From Streptomyces hygroscopicus (GTDB lineage Bacteria; Actinomycetota; Actinomycetes; Streptomycetales; Streptomycetaceae): DNA of 64,000 nucleotides. Every line of letters starts with the position of its first letter. The first letter of the stretch is position 1. The stretch is from the NCBI GenBank assembly GCA_002021875.1, contig CP018627.1:1798001-1862000 (forward strand), written 5' to 3'. Shown here piece by piece: positions 44,295 through 53,000 of the stretch. Below the pieces are notes generated by a model. It made no database searches. It was given only the letters and a program-made list of their open reading frames with translations, and had not been told where the DNA came from. The position numbers were made by a program, and so were the translations under genes.

Positions 44295-45553
44295 GCACCG
44301 GCTTCCTGGGGGATGACGGGGACGGCCGCGCTGATGGCGGTGCCCTCGCCACGGGCGCTTTCGATGTCCAACGTACCGGCGACCCGGCTCAGCCGGCGCC
44401 GCATCGCCACAAGCCCCAGCCCGTGGTCACCGGAGGTGCCGGCCGCGGCCTCCGCGGCCACGGGGTCGAATCCGACGCCGTCGTCGAGCACATCGAGGAC
44501 GACCACGTCCTCCATGTACGACAGCGTGATGCCCACCTTCGACGCCTCGGCGTGCTTGGCGATGTTGGCGAGGGCCTCCTGCGCCACCCGGTAGAGCGTG
44601 GCCTCCAGTTCGGCGTGGACCGGGGTGGCGGTCCCGGTCGTCGCGAACGCGACCTTCGCCCCCCGCCCCCGTGACCAGCCCTCGGCCAGGCACTCCAGGG
44701 CGTCGGGCAGCGTCCGGGACTCCAGTTGCTCGGGGCGGAGCGCCTGCACCGACCGGCGCGCCTCGGCCAGGCTGTCCCGGGCCAGGTCCTTGGCCGCGCC
44801 GAGATGGCGGCGCCACACCTCGCGGTCGCCTTCGGCGTGTTCGGCGGCTTCCAGCTGCCGGATGATGCCGGCCAGCCCCTGGGCGAGGGTGTCATGGATC
44901 TCCCCCGCCATCCGCTGGCGCTCGTCCAGCACTCCGGCCTCCCGCGCCTGGGTGATGAGCTGGGCGTGCAGCCCGGCGTTCTCGTTGAGCGCCGACCGGA
45001 GTTCGGCCACGGTCCGTTTGCGCCGCTGATGCTGTTCGTTCAGCCGGCTCGACAGCAGATTGATCCAGCCGATCACCACGGTCTGGAAGGCGATGGCGGC
45101 GATATAGCCGACCACCGCGCCGGTCGTGGGGCGCGGGAAGCCGTCCGGCACGGTGTTGACGACGAACGAGGTGGCCGCCACGGACACCAGCGCCCAGACC
45201 GTCGGCAGCAGCACCAGCGCCTGCAGGAACCCGGTGGCGGCGAAGACCATGAACACCTGGTCCCGCGCCATCAGCGCGGCGGAGAGGGCGAGCAGCCCGG
45301 TGAAGTAGACGGCCGTCGGCGCCATGCCGTACGGCTGTCTGCTGCGGCGGCCCGTCGGCAGGGTGTAGGTGCCCAGGATCCAGAGGGCGGCCAGCGCCGC
45401 CAGGCCGAGCGTGGTGAGCAGCTCCCGGGCCGACGGCGGGCCGTGGACCACGCTCAGGGCCGTGGACAGAAACAGCAGAAGGTAGGGCAGCCCTCCGAAC
45501 AGGATGTCGGAGTGCCGCTCCCACCGTCCGCCGTCGTCCTTGGACGCGCTCAC
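44291..45553 (-). CDS. NarL-type sensor histidine kinase
   Basis: 420 aa from GTG 45553. Five to six membrane segments in the first 170 residues and no extracytoplasmic domain of note (an intramembrane sensor). HisKA_3 dimerisation domain with H220 in ERQRMAGEIHDTLAQGLAG; HATPase with ANIAKHAEASKV, VLDDGVGFD and GLGLVAMRRRL. One base separates it from the ABC permease gene and four bases overlap the regulator gene. Such kinases often sense the drug exported by the linked transporter. Confidence 0.93.
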   Translation of the reverse strand: MSASKDDGGRWERHSDILFGGLPYLLLFLSTALSVVHGPPSARELLTTLGLAALAALWILGTYTLPTGRRSRQPYGMAPTAVYFTGLLALSAALMARDQVFMVFAATGFLQALVLLPTVWALVSVAATSFVVNTVPDGFPRPTTGAVVGYIAAIAFQTVVIGWINLLSSRLNEQHQRRKRTVAELRSALNENAGLHAQLITQAREAGVLDERQRMAGEIHDTLAQGLAGIIRQLEAAEHAEGDREVWRRHLGAAKDLARDSLAEARRSVQALRPEQLESRTLPDALECLAEGWSRGRGAKVAFATTGTATPVHAELEATLYRVAQEALANIAKHAEASKVGITLSYMEDVVVLDVLDDGVGFDPVAAEAAAGTSGDHGLGLVAMRRRLSRVAGTLDIESARGEGTAISAAVPVIPQEAGA

Positions 45554-45554
45554 C

Positions 45555-46292
45555 TCACTCCCAGCGGAACAGCTTGGCCGCGGCCGCGGTGGCGGCCACC
45601 GCGATCACCCCGAGGACGGTCAGATGCAGCGCCTGCGGCCACTGGTTCTCCCAGGAGTCGCGCAGGGCCTGCAGCGCGGCGCCCAGCGGGGTGTAGTCGC
45701 CGATGGTGGACACGGTCTCGGGCAGATCCTCCTTGGGGAGGAACGCCCCGCCGAAGAAGAGGCTGGGGAAGAGCAGGGAAAGGCCCATCGCGGTGGCCGA
45801 CTTGCTGCTCGGCGCGATGGCCGCGATGACCAGGCCGATGGAGAACAGCGCCCAGGTGCCCAGGGCGAAGCTCACCAGGAAGGCCGGGACGTCACCGGGC
45901 AGCTTGGTGTCGAAGGCGGCCTTGCCGACGATCAGCACCAGCACCGCGGAGACCGCCGCCGTGACCAGGTTGATGAAGAGCTGGGCGATCAGCAGGTTCC
46001 CCGGGTGGACGGGGCTCGCGGCCAGGCGCCGCAGAATGCCCTTCTCCCGGTAGGTCGCCAACGTCGTGGGCAGCAGGTTGAGGGCCAGCATCGTCAGACA
46101 CAGCGACATGGCCATCGCGGGGACGAACGCGGCCATCGACTCCTTGGTGGCGGCGTCGTCGTTGGACTTGGTGGTGACGAAGTGGAAGATGGCCAGCAGC
46201 ATGATGGGCAGCGCGATGACGAAGAACACCGCGGTGGGATCGCGCAGGAACAGCTTGCTCTCGACAAAGGTGAGCTTGGTGCGCCCGGACAT
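45555..46292 (-). CDS. ABC-2 type drug exporter permease
   Basis: 245 aa with six membrane segments and the ABC-2 signature region LLPTTLATYREKGILRRLAA followed by SPVHPGNLLIAQL. RBS GAGGAGA before ATG 46292. It pairs with the ATPase encoded 21 bp upstream. In this locus it most likely exports the polyketide product and confers self-resistance. Confidence 0.92.
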   Translation of the reverse strand: MSGRTKLTFVESKLFLRDPTAVFFVIALPIMLLAIFHFVTTKSNDDAATKESMAAFVPAMAMSLCLTMLALNLLPTTLATYREKGILRRLAASPVHPGNLLIAQLFINLVTAAVSAVLVLIVGKAAFDTKLPGDVPAFLVSFALGTWALFSIGLVIAAIAPSSKSATAMGLSLLFPSLFFGGAFLPKEDLPETVSTIGDYTPLGAALQALRDSWENQWPQALHLTVLGVIAVAATAAAAKLFRWE

Positions 46293-46313
46293 GGCAGAGA
46301 TCTCCTCGGCGGT

Positions 46314-47222
46314 TCAGTTGGCGGGCTTGGAGCCGGTCAGGGCGACGAAGGCGTCATCGAGACTCGCCTGCTCCAGGCGGAGTTCGTTCGCCACGATCTG
46401 ATTGCGGGCCAGGACGGAGATCACCGCGTAGACGACATTGCCCTTGCCGACCACCGTCACCTGCGACTTGGACCGGGTCACACTGCTCACCTCGGGCAGC
46501 GAGGTCAGCAGTTCGTCGTCCATCGGCACGGACGGCTTGAACCGGATGATCTGCTGCTCATCGACCCGGGACACCAGTCCGGAGGGGGTGTCCAGGGCCA
46601 CGACCCGGCCGGATTCGATGATGGCGATCCGGTCGCAGAGCCGCTCGGCCTCCTCCATGAAGTGGGTGACCAGCAGCACGGTCACGTCCTGCTCCCTGAC
46701 CTTCTCGATCAGCTTCCAGGTCTCGCGCCGGGCGTGCGGGTCGAGTGCGGTGGTCAGCTCGTCGAAAACGGCGATCCTGGGGTTGCCGACCAGGGCGAGC
46801 GCGATGGACAGCCGCTGCTGCTGTCCACCGGACAGCGATCCGTAGGGCGTGTCGGCCTTGCCCGAGAGGCCCCAGTCCTTGATGAGCTCGCGCCAGTCGA
46901 CGGGGTCGCGGTAGAAGGTGCTGTAGAGCTCGAGCGCCTCCCACACCTTCATCTTGGGGGGCAGTTCGCTCTGCTGGAGCTGGATCCCGATGGACTCGCG
47001 CAGCTCGGCGAGGTCCTTCAGCGGGTCCAGGCCCATCACGGAGATCTCGCCACCGTCCCGTTTGCGCATCCCCTCGATGCACTCCACGGCGGTGGTCTTG
47101 CCCGCGCCGTTGGGGCCCAGGATGCCGAAGATCTCACCCTCCTCCACGGAGAAGGACACGTCCTGTACCGCGACGTGATTGCGGTATTCCTTCCGCAGGT
47201 TACTGACCTCGATCAGCGGCAT
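46314..47222 (-). CDS. ABC transporter ATPase (drug exporter, DrrA-like)
   Basis: 302 aa from ATG 47222 with RBS GAGGAGG. Walker A GPNGAGKTT, signature LSGGQQQR, Walker B RIAVFDELTTALDP and H-loop VTHFMEEAE; a C-terminal regulatory extension of about 80 residues is typical of DrrA-type exporters. First gene of a four-gene operon ATPase-permease-kinase-regulator. The upstream region carries a long inverted repeat (47321-47367). Confidence 0.95.
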   Translation of the reverse strand: MPLIEVSNLRKEYRNHVAVQDVSFSVEEGEIFGILGPNGAGKTTAVECIEGMRKRDGGEISVMGLDPLKDLAELRESIGIQLQQSELPPKMKVWEALELYSTFYRDPVDWRELIKDWGLSGKADTPYGSLSGGQQQRLSIALALVGNPRIAVFDELTTALDPHARRETWKLIEKVREQDVTVLLVTHFMEEAERLCDRIAIIESGRVVALDTPSGLVSRVDEQQIIRFKPSVPMDDELLTSLPEVSSVTRSKSQVTVVGKGNVVYAVISVLARNQIVANELRLEQASLDDAFVALTGSKPAN

Positions 47223-47320
47223 CGGCCCGGGTCCTCCTCGCTCGGTTCCTTCACTCTTCCACCGTAGGAAGCGGGTATCCCCCGCGGATCGGCCCATCGG
47301 CTGCCCACCGGGCTGATCCT

Positions 47321-47367
47321 CCCTCCACCCACCGGCTGACCGGCCGCATCAACCGATCGGTGGAGGG
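47321..47367. promoter_or_regulatory. Inverted repeat upstream of the exporter operon
   Basis: CCCTCCACC (47321-47329) and GGTGGAGGG (47359-47367) form a perfect 9-bp inverted repeat around a 29-nt GC-rich centre, in the 163-bp gap between the epimerase stop and the ATPase start. It could be the operator of the linked response regulator or a terminator for the epimerase gene. Confidence 0.45.
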
Positions 47368-47385
47368 GGGTACGCCACGGCCGGG

Positions 47386-47982
47386 TCAGTCACGCCGGGG
47401 GTGCAGCGCCCGGCAGACCTCGTAGGACGGCAGCAGGCCCGCCCGCTCGGCCTCGGCCAGCCCGGGGGCGTTCCGGTCGCGCTGGGAGACCAGATACTCC
47501 AGGTCCGTGGGCCAGGGCAGGCCGAGCGCCGGGTCGAAGGGGTCGATCTCGTGCTCGGCGCCCGGGTTGTACTCCGCCGAGTTCAGATAGGCCGCCACGG
47601 TGTCGTCCCGCAGCGCGATGAAGGCGTGGCCGAGGCCCTCCTCCAGATACACCGCCCGGTACGAGACGGCATCCAGGCGCACACTGTCCCAGTGGCCGAA
47701 GGTGGGCGAGCCCACCCGCAAGTCCACCACCACATCGAGGAGTTCACCGCTGGTGCAGGTCACCATCTTGGCCTGGCCCGGGGGTACGTCCGCGTAGTGC
47801 ACCCCGCGGACCGTGCCGCGCCGGGAGACACTGTGGTGGTTCTGGCCCAGGCGCAGCGGATGGCCGACGGCCGCGGCGAAGGCCGCTTCGGTGTAGTGGG
47901 CGACGAACGCGCCACGCTCGTCGCGGTGGACGTCCGGGCTGAACTCGTAGGCGCCGGAGACCGCCAGCTCGCGTACCTTCAT
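47386..47982 (-). CDS. dTDP-4-keto-6-deoxyhexose 3,5-epimerase (RmlC-like)
   Basis: 198 aa from ATG 47982, ATGA overlap with the glycosyltransferase gene. Cupin with the catalytic His in [16 protein letters not shown] (H62) and the Tyr-containing [18 protein letters not shown] segment. It inverts C5 (and possibly C3) of the keto sugar, converting the D- to the L-series. Together with the dehydratase and reductases it predicts a 2,6-dideoxy-L-sugar. The Q usual in RGLHYQ is A here, which is also seen in tailoring-type epimerases. Confidence 0.93.
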   Translation of the reverse strand: MKVRELAVSGAYEFSPDVHRDERGAFVAHYTEAAFAAAVGHPLRLGQNHHSVSRRGTVRGVHYADVPPGQAKMVTCTSGELLDVVVDLRVGSPTFGHWDSVRLDAVSYRAVYLEEGLGHAFIALRDDTVAAYLNSAEYNPGAEHEIDPFDPALGLPWPTDLEYLVSQRDRNAPGLAEAERAGLLPSYEVCRALHPRRD

Positions 47983-49232
47983 CGGCCGTGCTCCATGGTG
48001 AGCTTCTCCAGCACCGGCACCACATCGTGCGGGGTGGGCGTGTGCAGGTTCTCCTCGCGCAGCCGCTCGGCGGTCTCCTGGTACGTGGCGTCCCCCAGCA
48101 GCCGTTCGACGCTCTCCCGCAGCACCTCCGCGGTCAGCTCGGAGGCGTGCACGGCCAGTCCGGCACCGGCCTCGTGCAGACTGGTGGCCTTGTTCCACCA
48201 GTCGCCGTAGCGGATGGTGGGGATGAACTGCGGTACGCCGTTGACCAGTGCGGTGCCCCAGGAGCCGAAGCCGCCGTGGTGGATGAGGACCGCGGCGCCG
48301 GGCAGCAGGGCGTGCAGCGGGACGAAGTCGACGATGCGGGTGTTGGCGGGGATCTTCTCCAGGGCCTCGACGTCCTCGGGCGGCAGCGCGGCCACCACGT
48401 CGATGTCCATGGTCCCGAGGGTGTCGATGATGTCGGTGACCGGCATGAAGGTGCCGCCCAGGGCCGCCCGTGCGGAGACGCCGGAGGTCAGCACGACCCG
48501 CGGCCGCTCGGGGACCTCGCGCAGCCAGTCCGGGATCTCACAGGGGCCGTTGTAGGGCAGATAGCGGACCGGGACCCGCTGGACCGAGAGCGGAAGCTGG
48601 AGGCTGGTGGGGATCTGGTCGATGGTCCACTGGCCGACCACGACCTCCTCGTCGAAGGTGCGGTCGTAGCGGGCGAGGATGCCGCCGAGCCAGTCGGCCA
48701 GCGGATCCTCGCGGCGCTCCTCGGGCTGCTCCGCGAGGCGGGTCAGGAACACCTCGCGCATCTTGGAGTAGATGTCGATACACCACAGCAGCCGGGCGTG
48801 GGCGGCGCCCACGACCCGGGCGGCGACCGGGCCCGCGTAGGTGACCGGGTCCCAGATGACCAGGTCGGGCTGCCAGTCGCGGGCGTAGGCCACCAGCTCG
48901 TGCACCATGCAGTCGTTGTAGGTCTGGTACGCGAACATCACGCTGACCTTGAACTTCATCAGCACCTGTTCCCAGGAGTGCTGATCGAGGTCCGGAGTGG
49001 ACCAGTCGGACAGCGGGTTCTCCAGCGAGTCGCGGTTCTGCGTCAGCATCTCGTGGAGATTGTGGTCGGTGCCGACGGAGACGGCCGTCAGACCGGTGCT
49101 CTTGATGTGCTCGGTCAGCGCGGGGTTGCTGGCGACATGCACCTCGTGGCCGGCCGCGGCCAGCGACCAGGCGAGCGGGACCATGGTGAACAGGTGCGAT
49201 TTCTCGGACACCGTCGCGAAAAGGATACGCAT
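47979..49232 (-). CDS. Macrolide-type glycosyltransferase (GT1, activator-dependent group)
   Basis: 417 aa. GT-B fold: acceptor half beginning [24 protein letters not shown] with the [19 protein letters not shown] segment, and the donor-binding [19 protein letters not shown] near residue 345. It belongs with EryCIII/DesVII/TylM2-like enzymes, many of which need a P450-like helper protein. No such helper gene is visible in the window. It should attach the dideoxy-L-sugar to the polyketide. Coupled to the epimerase gene downstream; the type II thioesterase ends 14 bp upstream of its start. Confidence 0.93.
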   Translation of the reverse strand: MRILFATVSEKSHLFTMVPLAWSLAAAGHEVHVASNPALTEHIKSTGLTAVSVGTDHNLHEMLTQNRDSLENPLSDWSTPDLDQHSWEQVLMKFKVSVMFAYQTYNDCMVHELVAYARDWQPDLVIWDPVTYAGPVAARVVGAAHARLLWCIDIYSKMREVFLTRLAEQPEERREDPLADWLGGILARYDRTFDEEVVVGQWTIDQIPTSLQLPLSVQRVPVRYLPYNGPCEIPDWLREVPERPRVVLTSGVSARAALGGTFMPVTDIIDTLGTMDIDVVAALPPEDVEALEKIPANTRIVDFVPLHALLPGAAVLIHHGGFGSWGTALVNGVPQFIPTIRYGDWWNKATSLHEAGAGLAVHASELTAEVLRESVERLLGDATYQETAERLREENLHTPTPHDVVPVLEKLTMEHGR

Positions 49233-49246
49233 CGTCGGTTTCTCTC

Positions 49247-50032
49247 TCAGTCGATAGGTCGTCGGGGGCGGGCGGTGGCCGCCCGCAGGGTGTCCGTGAT
49301 GACTCCGGCCACCGCTGCCTTCTGTTCACCCAGGTAGAAGTGGCCGCCGGAGAAGACCTCCAGCCGGAAGGAGCCCGAGGTGTGCTCCCGCCAGCCCGCC
49401 ATCTCCGGGGCCCTGACGCGGATGTCGCTGTCGCCGGCGAGCCCCACGATGTCGCAGCGCAGCCTGGCGCCGGGCCGGTACTCATAGGTCTCGGCCGCCT
49501 TGTAGTCACTGCGGATGGCCGGCAGGGTCAGCCGCAGCAGTTCGGCGTCCCCGAGGATGCGCGAGTCGGTCCCGCTGACCAGCTGGAGCTCGGCGATGAG
49601 CCCGGCGTCGTCGCGCCGGTGGATGTCCAGGCTCCGGTGGTGTGAGGGCGCGGGCCGGCCCGAGGCGAAGAGCGCCACGGGGACGGTTCCCAGCTCCCCT
49701 TCGAGCAGCCGGGCCAGCTCGAACCCGACGCTCGCGCCCATGCTGTGGCCGAACAGCGCGATCGGCCGGTGTGCGGTCAGTGGCGTCAGCGCCTGGAAGA
49801 TCTCGCCCGCCATCTCATGGATGTTCTCGATGGGCGTGTCATGGCGGCGGTCCTGCCGTCCCGGGTACTGGACGGCCAGCGCCTCCACGGTCGGCGGCAG
49901 CAGCTCGGAGATGGGGAAGTAGAAGCTGGCGGCTCCTCCGGCGTGCGGCAGGCAGACCAGGCTGACCTCGGCCTCCGGACGCGGATGGAACCTGCGGAAC
50001 CACAGGCTCTCATCGGTGACGGGCAACGCCAT
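49247..50032 (-). CDS. Type II thioesterase
   Basis: 261 aa. Alpha/beta hydrolase with [20 protein letters not shown], catalytic Ser in [13 protein letters not shown] and a C-terminal His in [11 protein letters not shown]. It removes misprimed or stalled acyl groups from carrier proteins. It follows the terminal PKS gene by 57 bp, consistent with one PKS-thioesterase-glycosyltransferase-epimerase transcript. Confidence 0.94.
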   Translation of the reverse strand: MALPVTDESLWFRRFHPRPEAEVSLVCLPHAGGAASFYFPISELLPPTVEALAVQYPGRQDRRHDTPIENIHEMAGEIFQALTPLTAHRPIALFGHSMGASVGFELARLLEGELGTVPVALFASGRPAPSHHRSLDIHRRDDAGLIAELQLVSGTDSRILGDAELLRLTLPAIRSDYKAAETYEYRPGARLRCDIVGLAGDSDIRVRAPEMAGWREHTSGSFRLEVFSGGHFYLGEQKAAVAGVITDTLRAATARPRRPID

Positions 50033-50089
50033 GGTCGTCGTTCCTTTCGCGGTGCGGGGAGGGCGCCTCGGCGGCGGGTGCGGGGGCGG

Positions 50090-53000
50090 TCAGGCGCCGT
50101 CGCGCGGCAAGGACTCCAGCCAGTCCTCGATGGCCTGGGCGGTGGGGAGGGAGTGGTCCTCCATCATGGTGAAGTGGTTGCCGCGCACATCGACGATGTC
50201 GTGCGGCAGCTCCCAGAAGGACCGCCAGTCGGGCAGCTCTTCGAGCTTCAGCGAACCGGTGGACAACGGCTCCAGCGCGCGCACGAGGAGGGTGGGGGTC
50301 GCGATCGGCTCGGGATCCCAGCTTCCGAAGAGGTTGAGATACCAGCCCATGGCCGACAGCCGGTCGTCGTCCATGGTCACGAACACGCCCTCGCGCTCGG
50401 TCATCCCGTCCATGAGCGAGAGCCCGAACTGGTTGAGGATGCTGCTCTTGGGCACGTACGTGTCCACCAGCACCACCGCGGTAGGCTGGATGCCCATCCG
50501 CTCCAGATGTCCCGCCGCCGCATGGGCGAACCAGCCGCCCGCCGAGGAACCGAGCAGCACGATCGGCGCCCCGTCCGCGGCCTTCGCCACCGCCTCGGCC
50601 TGGGCGGCGACCACAGCGTCCGCCGTCTCAGGAAGGGGCTCGCCGCGGCCGAAGCCCGGCAGCGCGAGCGCCGACACATCGCGCCGGCCCCGCTGCGAGG
50701 CGGCGAACCGCGCGTACTGGTGGATGCCCGCGACCGCCAGGCACGAGGAGAAACAGAACATGTGCTGCTCGGCCGGGCCCTTGCTGAGCCTGACCGGCGT
50801 CGGCAGCTTCGCCAGCTCGGAGGTGGCGCTGAACCTGGGCCGCAGCGCCGCCGTGGCATGCAGCAGGTCGAAGATCTCTTTCCATTTCCCGGTCTCGAAC
50901 GCCTGGGTGTAGAGCGCGCTCAGCGTGGTGGACTCACCCGCGGCGGCGGCCGTCGTGCCCGTGGGCGTCTCCACGGACGGGCCCGACTGCCGGACCGCGG
51001 CCAGGTCCGAGCGGAGCCGGGCGGCCAGATCGGTGGGCGTCTCGTGGTCGAAGACGAGCGTGGCGGGAAGCCTCAGCCCGGTGGCCGCGTTCAGCCGGTT
51101 GCGCAGCTCGACCGCGGTGAGCGAGTCGAAGCCGGAGTCCACGAACTCATGGGTGGCGCCGATGGCGGACGGGTCCGGGTGGCCGAGCACGGTGGCCACC
51201 TGCGTCCGCACCAACTCCACCAGTACGGCCTCCTGTTCGCTCTCGGTCAGCCCGGCGAGCCGTTCCCGCAGCGCGGATTCGCCACCCGGTGAGCCGGCGC
51301 GCGTGGTCGCGCCCGCCCGGCGCGCCGGTGCCCGCACCAGTCCGCGCAGCAGCAGCGGCACCGAGCCGGATCCGGCGTTCGCGCGCAGCGCCGCGAGGTC
51401 GAGCCGCATCGGGATCAGCAGCGGAGTGTCCAGGGCGAGGGCGGTGTCGAGCAGTTCCATGCCCTGTTCGGAGGTGAGCGCGGCCACGCCCGAGCGGGCG
51501 GCCCCGGCCGTGTCCGCCGTGCCGGTCATCGTGCTGGTCTGCGCCCACAGCCCCCAGGCGAGGGAGTGGGCGGGCAGCCCCTGCGCCCTGCGGGTCTGCG
51601 CGAAGGCGTCGAGGAAGCCGTTGGCGGCGGCGTAGTTGCCCTGTCCGGCGCCGCCGAGCACACCGGCGGCCGAGGAGAAGAGCACGAACGCGGCCAGGTC
51701 CAGCTCCCGGGTGGCCTCGTGGAGGTGGAGTACGGCGTCGGCCTTGGGCCGCAGCACCGTGTCCATCCGCTCGGGGGTGAGCGAGGAGAGCACCCCGTCG
51801 TCCAGTACCCCGGCGGTGTGGAACACCCCGGTCAGCGGGTGGTCGCCGGGCACCTGGGCCACCAGGGCGGCCACGGCGTCCCGGTCGGCGGTGTCGCACG
51901 CCGCCACGGTCACGGTGGCGCCGAGCGCGGTCAGTTCGTCCCGCAGCCGCCCGGCGCCCTCGGCGGCCGGTCCCCGGCGGCTGGTCAGCAGCAGATGGCG
52001 GACGCCGTGCCGGGTCACCAGGTGGCGGGCGAGCAGCCCGCCGAGCGTACCGGTGGCGCCGGTGATCAGGACGGTGCCCTCGGGGTCCAGCGCACGCGTG
52101 GCGCCGGTCTCGCCCTGAGCGCGGGCGAGCCGCGGGGTGTGCGCCTGGCCGGCGCGCAGCGCGAGCTGTGGCTCGCCGGAGGGGAGGAGCGCCGGGAGAG
52201 CCCGTACGGACTCCTCGTGCTCGTCGAGGTCGACGAGGGTGAACCGGTCGGGGTTCTCCGACTGCGCCGAGCGCACCAGGCCCCAGACGGCGGCGCCCGG
52301 CAGATCGGTGACGTCCGCGCCGGGCGCGGTGGCCACGGCGCCACGGGTGACGAACACCAGCCGGGAGTCGGCGAACCGCTCATCGGCCGACCAGTTCTGG
52401 GCCAGCTCCAGGGCGGTGCCCAGGGAGGCCCGTACCGCGTCGGCCGGTGCGCCGGGCCCTGCCTGGCAGCACACCAGGACCGCCGCGGGGGCGGCCGTAC
52501 CGGCGTCGACGGCCGCGCCCAGCGACTCGAGGTCCACATACGACTCCAGGTGGACTCCGGCCGCGAAGAGGCTCTCTGTCACCTCCAGTCCGTCGTCGCC
52601 GACCAGCGCGGCCCGGGTCAGCGGGGTGGCCGGGTCGGAACCGGCGAGAGCGGGCCAGTCGAGCTGGAACAGTGCCTCGTTGCTCGCGGCGCGGGCGCCG
52701 CTGAGCTGGTCGCCGGTCATCTTCCGCAGCAGCAGGCCCTCGATGGTGGCCACCGGGCGGCCGGTGGGGTCGGCCACCGCGAGCGCCACGGTGTCCTCCC
52801 CGGCCGGGGAGATCCGCACCCGCACCTCGTCGGCCCCGGCGGCGTGCAGCGACATCCCGGTCCAGGAGAACGGCAGCCGCCCCTGCGCCGTCTCGGGGTC
52901 CTCTCCGGCGAAGAGGGTGCCGAGCGCGATGCCGTGCAGGGAGGCGTCGAGCAGGGCCGGGTGGATTCCGTACGCGGCGGCGGCCGGCTGCTGCTCCTGG

